The notes under the pieces are model-generated. The model did no database searches, had not been told where the DNA came from, and worked only from the letters and a program-made list of their open reading frames with translations. The position numbers were made by a program, and so were the translations under genes. From JBGPHT01 sp041484525 (GTDB lineage: Bacteria; Acidobacteriota; Terriglobia; Bryobacterales; Bryobacteraceae): a DNA stretch of 34,455 bases. The stretch spans positions 1-34,455 of the forward strand of contig JBGPHT010000079.1 in assembly GCA_041484525.1 (NCBI GenBank), in the 5' to 3' direction. Shown here piece after piece: positions 1 through 6,918 of this stretch (its first letter is position 1; each line of letters starts with the position of its first letter).

Positions 1-1
1 G

Positions 2-2018
2 AAAAGTCCGGCTGGGTGGGCATTCCGAATTATAAATGCCTTCTTTCCCATAATCAAACAAAATCGTCTATTTATGTTTTGGGTCGGAAGAGACCGCTGT
101 TTCGACGGGCCTGTGTCTATGAAAATAAGGGACAAGCTCTACATACCCATCGGCGAAGCAGCGATCGACAACACCGGCCTCTCGCCAACCGATATCGAGA
201 CCGTGCGGCGGCTCTATGGAAAACCAGCGCGCGGCACGACGGTCGCCACCTTCCCCGTGGGGCTGCCGATCGTCGTGGACGGAGTGAACTCTACACGGCT
301 CCTCATACCTTTTCGTGGAGTCCCGGATCCATCCACACCATAGGCGCCCCGGATGTCGTCCCCGTAGACGACACCACCCGCTACAATCTTGCCCGCTGGA
401 GCGACGATGGGGCCGGACAGCACACGGTCACCGCCAGTCTGGAGGTGCCGGTTTACAACGCCAATTTCGTCCGCTACTTTCGCGTGAACGCGTCCATGAA
501 CCCGGCGGGGTCGGGAACCATCACGTTGGATCCCCCGTCGGCGGACGGCTTCCATCCGCAGGGCTCCTACGTCCGCATCACGGCTACGGCGGCGGCCGGC
601 CGGTCATTCTACCAGTGGGTCGGGCTGGAGAGTTTCCCGTTGAGCATCCCGGAGGAAGCCGGCGACATATATAATGCGAACCCCCGCTCATTCAACGTGT
701 CGAGGCCGAAGACATTTTCTGCCCAAACCCTTGCCGGCGTGAACCTGGTCACGGTGAACACCGATCCTCCCAACCGGGTTATTGAAGTGGATGGCCAGAC
801 CTCGGGAACCCCCCTCCGCACGTTCTGGACTCCAGGCAGCCGCCACCATCTCGCGATCAAGAACCTGACGCAGCAAGGTGGAGGTCTCATCGAGTTCAGT
901 TCGCGGGATGTGTTCACCGGCTGGGTCGGTGGCAACGGCACGGATCCGGCAATCGATGTCACGGGGCCGGAATTCACCTCCGGTCCTGTCAGCTACACGG
1001 CGAAATTCGTCAAGCAATACAAGGCGGATGTCAGCATCGTCGGCCAGGGCACGGTGGACATGACGCCCAAGTCCGCCGACGGCTATTACGATGCGAATAC
1101 GGTGGTCCGCCTCACGCCCCAGCCAGCGGCGGGGAATCGTTTCTTCGACTGGTACGGGATGCCGGCCAATCTGGACGCCCGCTACTCGAGTGACGCGCCG
1201 ACCAACAACGTCTGCGCCAGCCCGTTGCTTTACAAAATGGACCGGCCGATTCTGGCGTCGGCGCAGATGACCCCGGCGCAGAGTGGCGCGGCCAAACCAG
1301 CGATCACGGCCGGCAGCATCAGCAGTGCGGCCAGCGGGGTTACGGACGCGGTGTCGCCCGGCGAAATCCTGGTGCTGTACGGCCAAAATCTTGGACCCAA
1401 GGATCTCGTTCCCGGCAACGTCAGTCCGGCCGCCAGACTCGATAACTGTCTGGCGCGTACCCTTGTCTATTTCGACGGCGTGCCCGCGCCGCTGATCTAC
1501 AGCGCGGCCGGCCAGGTCAGCGCGATCGTCCGTATTCGCTGGCCGGAAAGAGCAGCACGCAAATCGTGCTGGAATACAAAGACAGCCGTTCGGATGCGAT
1601 CACGGTGCCGGTGGTCGCGGCCCGGCCGGCATTCTTCACGGCTAACAGTTCCGGCAAAGGCCCCGGAGCGTTCCTCGATTCCGATTATCGGCTCATTACC
1701 GATCGGAACCCTGTCCTTCGCGGCGGTTATGCGCAACTTTTCGCCACTGGCGGCGGACAGACCACACCCGGCGGCGTGGACGGTGCGTTGACGCTCGACT
1801 ACCAGCAGTTGCCGCAAGTAACTCTGCCGGTTCATGCGTTCCTAGGCAGCGTAGAGGCGCAAGTGTTTTATTCCGGCACGGCCCCGGGAGCCGTGGCTGG
1901 ACTGCAGCAGATCAATATCAAGATTCCCGACGATGCACCCACAGGGGCTGCCGTCCCGATCACGTTACAAGTGGGTTCCTTCCGCAGTCCGGACGGCGTC
2001 ACCATCGCGATTCGCTAG
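2..2018 (+). pseudogene. Secreted metalloprotease tail + InlB-like repeats + TIGR03437 C-terminal domain, frameshifted
   Basis: The coherent protein runs through three frames. Up to about 290 it is in frame 2 and contains LSPTDIETVRRLYGKP, the usual end of an astacin/M12-like secreted protease domain, followed by a PEGA-like start (GLPIVVDGVN). From about 291 to 1530 frame 1 carries repeat modules of the divergent InlB B-repeat type (for example GSGTITLDPPSADGF and GQGTVDMTPKSADGYY, each ending in a W-x-G segment). From about 1530 to the stop at 2016-2018, frame 3 completes a TIGR03437-like Solibacter C-terminal domain (PGEILVLYGQNLGP, then VYFDGVPAPLIYSAAGQVSAIV, then LFATGGGQTTPGG). Each switch is explained by loss of one base; at 1530 restoring one C gives IVPYSLAGKSS. 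The zinc motif HExxH is not in the window. The first ~120 bp are AT-rich and do not resemble the protease, so the gene may be truncated at its 5' side. Either a pseudogene or a gene hit by consensus errors. Confidence 0.75.
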
Positions 2019-2019
2019 C

Positions 2020-3084
2020 TCAGCGCACGGATACGATTCCAGCGACCGGGTTCGACACTCCATTTACGCTCAGGCTCACCGGATAATCTCCTGCGGGCAG
2101 CGATGGTACCACGACGTTGGCTTGAAACAGCCCAGTCGCCGTTGGCGGTTGGCTGTATCTGCCATCCCAGGCCATACCAAATGGTGGCGCTCGCGGATTC
2201 AAAGGATGGCTTGGACGGGCGCGTTCGCCGTCCACCCGCCCGAGCCTTCCAGCGCTTCCTTGTACCACTCCCCGTATGGGTGCGGAACCGTGCCTGTGAT
2301 ATACGGAAACACACTCGTCACAGGAGGTAGCGTGTTGTAAGAAACGGCCTCGAATAAACCTGCTTCGTTGGGGAAGGCGCGGCCTTCGGGTAGCGTCCGG
2401 CCGACTCGCATTGAAGTGCGAATGCCGGCCGGTGAAAGTATCTCTTGCTGGACATACCGCTCATACGACAGGCCCGACACGCGTTCGACGATGACCGCCA
2501 GGAATGCGTACTCGACTCCCGTATACGACGCCTTGGTGCCCGGATCGAAATGCAGCGACTGCTGCAGCAGCCAACGGATGACGTCCGTAGAGTTCGCAGG
2601 GGCGCGGATACCCAAAGCCTTGGCGATGTTTACTGTATCCTGGATCGGCTCGCCACCAATCGCGCGGTCCAGCCCATCGAATGCTGCAGCACGTTGCGGA
2701 TCGTGACGTTGCGCCAGCGCGCATCCGGCGGTCCATTCGCCGGCTGCAAATCCTTCACATAATCGATCGCTTTGTCGTCCAACCCGAGTTTGCCGTCTTC
2801 GAACAACTTTGCGATTGCCATGCCCGTGATCGTTTTGGAGACACTGCCAATGCGCATGAGAGTGGTCGGCGTCATGGGCCGTTGTGTGGTTGAGCCGGCA
2901 TAGCCGAGCGCGCCCGCACAGGTCAGGACCCCGTTTGGAGCTACGGCGATCTGTACGCCCGTCAGATTGTGCGTGGGCAGCAGCGTCTGCATCAGGTCCT
3001 GCACCGCAGCGGGACAATTGTCGTCGAGGACGGAACTTGTCCAACCGCTGTCATGGCCGCCAGAAACAAACCCAGGAGTCACAT
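2020..3084 (-). pseudogene. Decayed secreted serine hydrolase (beta-lactamase/class C family) with a TIGR03437 tail remnant
   Basis: Fragments of one serine hydrolase lie in three minus-strand frames. A ribosome site (GGAG, 3091-3094) precedes an ATG at 3084, but the second codon is TGA; the next codons still read as a signal peptide (LLGLFLAAMTAVGQ). About 3020 the frame changes to one encoding PAAVQDLMQTLLPTHNLTGVQ and the catalytic S-x-x-K motif (GSVSK). Near 2665 one base is missing between HSMGW and DRAIGGEP, after which the body continues to SGGWTANA. A further shift with missing sequence leads to YGLGWQIQP near 2150. The last ~40 codons (GLFQANVVVPSLPAGDYPV) match the end of a TIGR03437-type domain in yet another frame. 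Early stop, several shifts and lost internal segments together argue for real decay and not only sequencing error. The family normally includes secreted esterases and peptidases; the substrate is unknown. Confidence 0.75.
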
Positions 3085-3125
3085 CGAGGTCTCCTAGTCC
3101 CAATAATTCTACTCGGCACGGCACC

Positions 3126-3848
3126 TTACTTGGCGGCGCGGTGGAGCGTCAGCGGCTGGACGCTCCCTGCCTGCTTCCACGTGCCGGCCAACTCGGTTCC
3201 CGCGGCGTTCAAGACGGCGGCGTAGGATATGCCTACGGATGGGACATCGATAGTCAGGTTGGAGGCCTGCTGCTTGATGGCGATCGGGATTTCGACGCCG
3301 CTTCCATCCGGGCTGACAATCGTGCCGGCGGCCGTTCCGTCGGGTTGATTCGCCATCTTGAGGATGAGCCGCAGCTTTTTCTCGCCGCTGTCCAAGGTGC
3401 CGTTCCAGGCGCCTTCCAGTCCCTTGCCGATCGGAGGGCTCTTGGGCACGGGTGCAATCCGCGCGTCTCCATTCCGCGTCAGGCTGAAGGGAATCGTGTA
3501 GCCCGCCAGGACGACATTTCCGGAAAGCGACTTGCCATCCGCGGATAGTTCACCCGTGAACGTGCTTGGCTCCGCATCGCCCTTGACCGTGAAGCTAACC
3601 GATCGGTTCTCGACAGCAATCTTGGTGAGCGGAAGACCCTTCACACCCTGTGCGGGTTGGCCGAACGTACCGGCAAGATTCCCCTGGCCGTTCTTCGCCA
3701 GATCTATTTCGATTTTCAGCTCCTTCTCCGGCACCTTAACCACTCCTTCCCACTGGCCGGATGGATCGACGGCAGTCTGGGCGAGCACGGAAGGCGCGGG
3801 TATAAGAAGCAACGCAGCGATTGGAAGCATTCGATTGAAAAAACGCAT
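3126..3848 (-). CDS. Secreted protein with two lipocalin-like beta repeats
   Basis: A 240-residue protein with a Sec signal peptide (MRFFNRMLPIAALLL..., likely cut after VLAQ). The mature part contains two similar halves: GQWEGVVKVPEKELKIEIDL near residues 32-51 and GAWNGTLDSGEKKLRLILKM near 147-166, each followed by a G-x-x-x-GT(F/I) turn and alternating hydrophobic strands. Such units are known to me as accessory N-terminal domains of secreted alpha/beta hydrolases in Acidobacteria; here two stand alone. AAGGAG lies 7 bases before the ATG. The gene follows the ABC permease by 24 bp on the same strand and is probably cotranscribed with it. No catalytic motif is visible, so a binding or envelope role is an inference. 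It could also have served the decayed serine hydrolase just downstream. Confidence 0.6.
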   Translation of the reverse strand: MRFFNRMLPIAALLLIPAPSVLAQTAVDPSGQWEGVVKVPEKELKIEIDLAKNGQGNLAGTFGQPAQGVKGLPLTKIAVENRSVSFTVKGDAEPSTFTGELSADGKSLSGNVVLAGYTIPFSLTRNGDARIAPVPKSPPIGKGLEGAWNGTLDSGEKKLRLILKMANQPDGTAAGTIVSPDGSGVEIPIAIKQQASNLTIDVPSVGISYAAVLNAAGTELAGTWKQAGSVQPLTLHRAAK

Positions 3849-3872
3849 GAGAGTTCTCCTTTGCTAAGCACG

Positions 3873-4640
3873 TCAGAAATCCTGGCGCGCGATGTTTCTG
3901 GTGGCGGCGTACAACATCGCCACCGACACAGCCGCGCTGGCGAACAGTCCCAGCCACGGCAACCCACCACCACGGAAATAGACCTCGGCGCTCATGACCC
4001 GAAACAGGCTGTAGCGCGACAGGCCCGGAAGGACCGGTTCGCAAAGCGCCAGCACGGCCGCCCCGCAGAGGACAATCAGGGGCGGACGCCATATGTCGCT
4101 GAACACGGTCGAAAGCAGAAACGCCAGGCTGAAAAACACGGCGCCCGCGAGGAACATGCAAGCACTGTGGATCAGCGCATCTCCGATACCGTAGGCTTGC
4201 CCGATGGCCGGCGAGAGCACCGGGAGCAGAAGCGAGGGGATGAAGGCGAGCACCAGCAATTCCGCCAGCCCCGTCGCCGCCCGAACCCCAAGCAAACGGT
4301 TGCGTGTGGCCGGCAGAGAAAGCGTGAACAGCGTCCCGCCTCCAGAGGCTTGCGAGAGCAGTCCTCCGGTTCCGAGCAGCACCGCAAAGAGCGCCCACAT
4401 CTGCATCATGTTTTGCCGGAACCACTGCGACCACACATAGCCGCGGTACTCGCGCGCGAGTTCTATCGCCTCCGTGACGCGCCGGCCGATCTCTCCGCTC
4501 AGATCGAGCCTGGGCGCCAGGGGCAGAAGCTTGACTAATTGGGGATAGGCGACCACGGTCCCGACGGCGGAGCACATCAGTACCACGAGGCCGATCAAAA
4601 ACCGCCACCGGGTTTCTTCCCACGACTTGTACCAGAGCAT
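3873..4640 (-). CDS. ABC-2 type transporter permease
   Basis: A 255-residue hydrophobic protein starting MLWYKSWEETRWRF, a typical ABC-2 permease N-terminus in which a short cytoplasmic helix precedes the first membrane segment (LIGLVVLMCSAVGTVVAY). Further membrane stretches follow near residues 100-115, 140-180 (LLVLAFIPSLLLPVLSP), 180-205 and at the C-terminus (LGLFASAAVSVAMLYAAT). The start at 4640 was chosen over a longer frame because GGAGG sits 6 bases upstream and the ATG begins one base after the ATPase stop, giving translational coupling. It should form the membrane half of a homodimeric exporter with the adjacent ATPase. The regulator type (YtrA) suggests response to a cell-envelope stress or antimicrobial compound, but the substrate cannot be read from sequence. 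Confidence 0.85.
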   Translation of the reverse strand: MLWYKSWEETRWRFLIGLVVLMCSAVGTVVAYPQLVKLLPLAPRLDLSGEIGRRVTEAIELAREYRGYVWSQWFRQNMMQMWALFAVLLGTGGLLSQASGGGTLFTLSLPATRNRLLGVRAATGLAELLVLAFIPSLLLPVLSPAIGQAYGIGDALIHSACMFLAGAVFFSLAFLLSTVFSDIWRPPLIVLCGAAVLALCEPVLPGLSRYSLFRVMSAEVYFRGGGLPWLGLFASAAVSVAMLYAATRNIARQDF

Positions 4641-4641
4641 G

Positions 4642-5544
4642 TCAGTCCTCCGTTGCAACGGTCTCGAGAAAGATCTCTTTCAGGGTGACGGGGACCACGT
4701 CCACCGACACCGGGCTCAGCGCGCGGGCTTCGTCGAGAATGCCGTCGGCCCCTTCGCTCGACAGCACAGTGAGCACACGGCCCTTGCGCCAGACGCGCTT
4801 GACCCCTGGCGCACGGAACGCCGGTTCCGGCGCATCGCCATCGAACACCAGTTGAATGCGGCGGAAGTTCTGGCGGATGTCGTCGAGCGAACCCGTCAAC
4901 ACCGCCTGGCCGCGATGGATGATGACGACACGATCGGCGATCTGGTCCACCTCGGCGATCTGATGCGAGGAGAAGAATACGGTCATCTCCTCACTGGCCA
5001 CGTGGGTCACCAGCGCTTGCAGAACCTCCTCGGTCATGGCGGGATCGAGTCCCGAAGTAGGCTCATCGAGGATGAGTAGTTCCGCGCCGCGGCAAAGTGC
5101 CAGCAGTAAGGCGAGTTTAGTGCGCATGCCGCGGGAGAGAGCCTTGACCTTCCGGTCCACTGGCAATTCGAACGCGCGGAGATAACGCCGCTCCAGGTCG
5201 CCGCGCCAGCGTGGGAAAAAGGCGGTGGTGAAACGGATCATTCCCTCCACTGTCATGTATCCGTAGAGATCTTTGTCGTCGCTGACAAACCCGGTGCGGC
5301 GCCGGATGTCCAGACTCGCTTGCTGCGCATCGACCGCCAGGCCGAATACGCGAGCCTGCCCGCTGGTGGGCCTGGCCATTCCCAACAGGACCTTAATGGT
5401 GGTTGTCTTGCCCGCGCCGTTGCGTCCGAGAAATCCGCAGATGGAGCCCGCCGGCACCTGGAGGTTCAAACCGCGTATTGCCTCCACGTCGTCGTAGCTC
5501 TTCCGCAATTCGGTTGTTTCGACGATCGACGGGTCAGCCACCAT
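4642..5544 (-). CDS. ABC transporter ATP-binding protein
   Basis: A 300-residue nucleotide-binding subunit. Visible motifs in order: Walker A GRNGAGKTT (residues ~40-48), Q-loop region, a slightly unusual signature LSRGMRTK in place of LSGGQ, Walker B LLILDEPTSGLD with the D-loop, and the H-loop as SSHQ. The C-terminal ~80 residues match the extra domain of CcmA/YtrB-type exporters of the ABC-2 class. Its ATG overlaps the TAA of the GntR gene (TAATG) and is preceded by AGGAGG, so both are coupled. It energises the permease encoded next. Transported compound unknown; members of this layout in other bacteria act in drug or envelope-stress responses. Confidence 0.93.
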   Translation of the reverse strand: MVADPSIVETTELRKSYDDVEAIRGLNLQVPAGSICGFLGRNGAGKTTTIKVLLGMARPTSGQARVFGLAVDAQQASLDIRRRTGFVSDDKDLYGYMTVEGMIRFTTAFFPRWRGDLERRYLRAFELPVDRKVKALSRGMRTKLALLLALCRGAELLILDEPTSGLDPAMTEEVLQALVTHVASEEMTVFFSSHQIAEVDQIADRVVIIHRGQAVLTGSLDDIRQNFRRIQLVFDGDAPEPAFRAPGVKRVWRKGRVLTVLSSEGADGILDEARALSPVSVDVVPVTLKEIFLETVATED

Positions 5545-5942
5545 TACCTCCTGCTACCTTCTGTCTTGCTCAACCCCGCGAGCTCCGCCTCGAACAAGCG
5601 CCGGATTTCCTGGTCGGTGAGTCCGCGCGCGTGCAGTTGCGCGACGGTGGCCGTGACTATGGCCTGTCCGGCGCGAAGTTTGTCCGTCAGTTTCTTTGCC
5701 CCCGCATTCGCGGAGACGAACGCTCCGGCGCCGTGGCGCAGCTCGATGACGCCTTCGTGTTCGAGCTCGCGGTAAGCCTTGGCAACGGTGTTCGGATTGA
5801 TCACGAGTTCCTCCGCCAAAGGGCGCATACCCGGAAGCTGCTCGCCCGGCCGGAGCGCGCCGGTTTCGATGCCGTGCTTCACCTGCTCCATCAACTGGAG
5901 GTAGATGGGGACACCGGACGACGGATTGGGACGAAAGAGCAT
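5544..5942 (-). CDS. GntR-family transcriptional regulator, YtrA subfamily
   Basis: About 132 residues from the ATG at 5942 (MLFRPNPSSGVPIYLQLMEQV); a TTG nine bases upstream is possible but has a poorer context. The winged helix-turn-helix of GntR proteins is clear: GVPIYLQLMEQVKHGIETG, GEQLPGMRPLAEEL, then the recognition-helix signature NPNTVAKAYRELEHEGVIE and the wing RHGAGAFVS. Only ~50 residues follow, forming the two short helices characteristic of YtrA-type members, which lack a large ligand domain and sit in front of ABC transporter genes. This fits exactly: ATPase and permease follow with overlapping or touching ends. Autorepression through the twin 9-bp palindromes just upstream is likely. 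Confidence 0.9.
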   Translation of the reverse strand: MLFRPNPSSGVPIYLQLMEQVKHGIETGALRPGEQLPGMRPLAEELVINPNTVAKAYRELEHEGVIELRHGAGAFVSANAGAKKLTDKLRAGQAIVTATVAQLHARGLTDQEIRRLFEAELAGLSKTEGSRR

Positions 5943-5952
5943 CTTTTCCAAA

Positions 5953-5980
5953 AGTACTACTGAACTAGCACAGTATTACT
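5953..5980 (-). promoter_or_regulatory. Putative GntR/YtrA operator: two AGTA-N-TACT palindromes
   Basis: Directly upstream of the regulator start are two copies of the palindrome AGTA-N-TACT (5953-5961 and 5972-5980) whose centres are 19 bp apart, about two helical turns, so both face the same side of the DNA. A perfect TTGACA lies on the minus strand at 6001-6006, upstream of the sites; the -10 is not clear (GACAGT at 17 bp spacing, or TAATAC at 22 bp). Position, symmetry and duplication are as expected for a dimeric regulator that represses its own operon. Binding is inferred. Confidence 0.5.
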
Positions 5981-6066
5981 GTCGGGCAAGTCGCCCGGGT
6001 TGTCAAGAAGAAAGTGAAAATGAAGCGGACAGCTTGATCGGCGGGATTTCAGAGCGGCAGCCACTC

Positions 6067-6548
6067 TTATCCGGCTTTCCCAAGCTGTGGTTCCGACGCC
6101 AGCCAGATGAGTACGAGTTCGTCGATTGCCGTTCGTACATCGAGACTCTGCGGGATGAGGAAGACGCCGCAGCTCTGCTTTCCGGACCTCTCGAAAACAC
6201 GGAACTGAGCCGGCATCGTGCCCACATCGTGCGAAACGAGTACGCGCTGCTGGTCCGCCGCCAGCGCCAAAACATCGAGATCGCCCATGCCGCGTAGCCC
6301 AGCCGCCTGCGCCGTAAGGAAGTCGACCGACGGCTCACGGCGTAAGACTCCTACGCCGGCCGAGAGTGGAAACGTCAGCCAGCAGTTCCGCGCGCTGGTT
6401 CCGAAGAAGGCGATGGCCGAACTGGTCAAACTGTCGGACGAAGCCGGCGGAGACACCAAGGCCATCTTCGCGGGGGACGACAATCACCTGTTCTTCCGCT
6501 AACAATTGCCTTGTTCAGATCGGCGTCCGCCAGGAATCGAACCTTCAC
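6067..6548 (-). pseudogene. DUF5615 PIN-like toxin gene, interrupted by a ~146-bp insertion
   Basis: The toxin is found in two pieces. The 5' piece starts with a GTG at 6548-6546, overlapping the stop of the DUF433 gene (GTGA), and reads V-K-V-R-F-L-A-D-A-D-L-N-K-A-I-V-S-G, the typical DUF5615 start with the first conserved Asp (FLAD). The 3' piece begins near 6348 and continues V-L-R-R-E-P-S-V-D-F-L-T-A-Q-A-A-G-L, then the Asp region GDLDVLALAADQQRVLVSHD and the tail up to TAA at 6067. Removing 6349-6494 (or 6352-6497; the two ends share TCC) restores one uninterrupted reading frame through the joint. With the insert in place the frame is shifted (146 = 3x48+2), so full-length toxin cannot be made. 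A shorter chimeric frame from 6483 exists but lacks the N-terminal acidic residues of this PIN-like fold. Confidence 0.8.
6349..6494 (+). other. dnaN: Inserted internal fragment of dnaN (DNA polymerase III beta clamp)
   Basis: On the plus strand the insert encodes about 48 residues, including FRALVPKKAMAELVKL, then DEAGGDTKAIFAGD and DNHLFF. This matches the middle of bacterial DnaN, where a V-P-x-K-A/G-x-x-E-L-x-K-L helix is followed after ~20 residues by a (D/E)NHxFF(R) strand. No start codon, no rest of dnaN and no stop belonging to it are present; the TAA after FFR comes from the toxin sequence. The insert is antisense to the toxin gene and flanked only by a 3-bp identity (TCC). No inverted repeats, transposase or target duplication are seen. 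The best reading is a templated or captured fragment at a break-repair joint. Confidence 0.7.
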
Positions 6549-6865
6549 GATTGACGAGTTGTGTGCAACTCATCGCGAGCGCGGACCAGTCTCTCGCGCA
6601 GACTGGCCGGCAGAGGTTCGGCGTTACGCTTCCCTTCTGTCCATTTCTGGCTTTGGCGAATCAGGTAGGCATCGATATCCGGCTGATTTGCCAGGTAGAA
6701 CGCTATAGCACCGTAAACCTCTTCGAGGCGAAGAAGCTCGAAATTCTGGCAGATGGCTTCAGGAGACTCGCCGCGCCGGAATGCATGGACGATCGAATCC
6801 AGAGAGATTCGCGTGCCCGCAACGTAGTGGTTACCGTCCCGCTCTTCGATGTACTCCTTAGCCAT
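6545..6865 (-). CDS. DUF433 antitoxin
   Basis: 106 residues. The N-terminal part carries the DUF433 signature: MAKEYIEERDGNHYVAGTRI, then SLDSIVHAFRRGESPEAICQNF and a helix LRLEEVYGAIAFYLANQ, the winged-helix DNA-binding fold of the antitoxins paired with DUF5615 toxins. The last ~30 residues (after KWTEGKRN) would be the toxin-contacting tail. Its TGA overlaps the GTG of the toxin gene by four bases, the normal order for this type II-like module. A possible -10 box (TACAAT, minus strand 6881-6876) lies 10 bases before the ATG. The partner is disrupted, so the protein is probably an orphan repressor. Confidence 0.85.
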   Translation of the reverse strand: MAKEYIEERDGNHYVAGTRISLDSIVHAFRRGESPEAICQNFELLRLEEVYGAIAFYLANQPDIDAYLIRQSQKWTEGKRNAEPLPASLRERLVRARDELHTTRQS

Positions 6866-6918
6866 TGCACTCTAATTGTACAGCCTCGGGCTAGCCGGTG
6901 CTCATGTCGCAAAGGGAG

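Noticed and set aside
6218..6502. 94-residue plus-strand open frame
   Set aside because: Only the dnaN-derived part is protein-like; the first half is antisense to the toxin and the stop is contributed by toxin sequence, so it is not a gene.
6518..6550. tRNA-like 3' end on the minus strand (GGTTCGATTCCTGG)
   Set aside because: It resembles a T-arm, but the stem pairs poorly, there is no anticodon or D-arm upstream (that DNA encodes the DUF433 C-terminus), and the bases encode the conserved DUF5615 start V-R-F-L-A-D.
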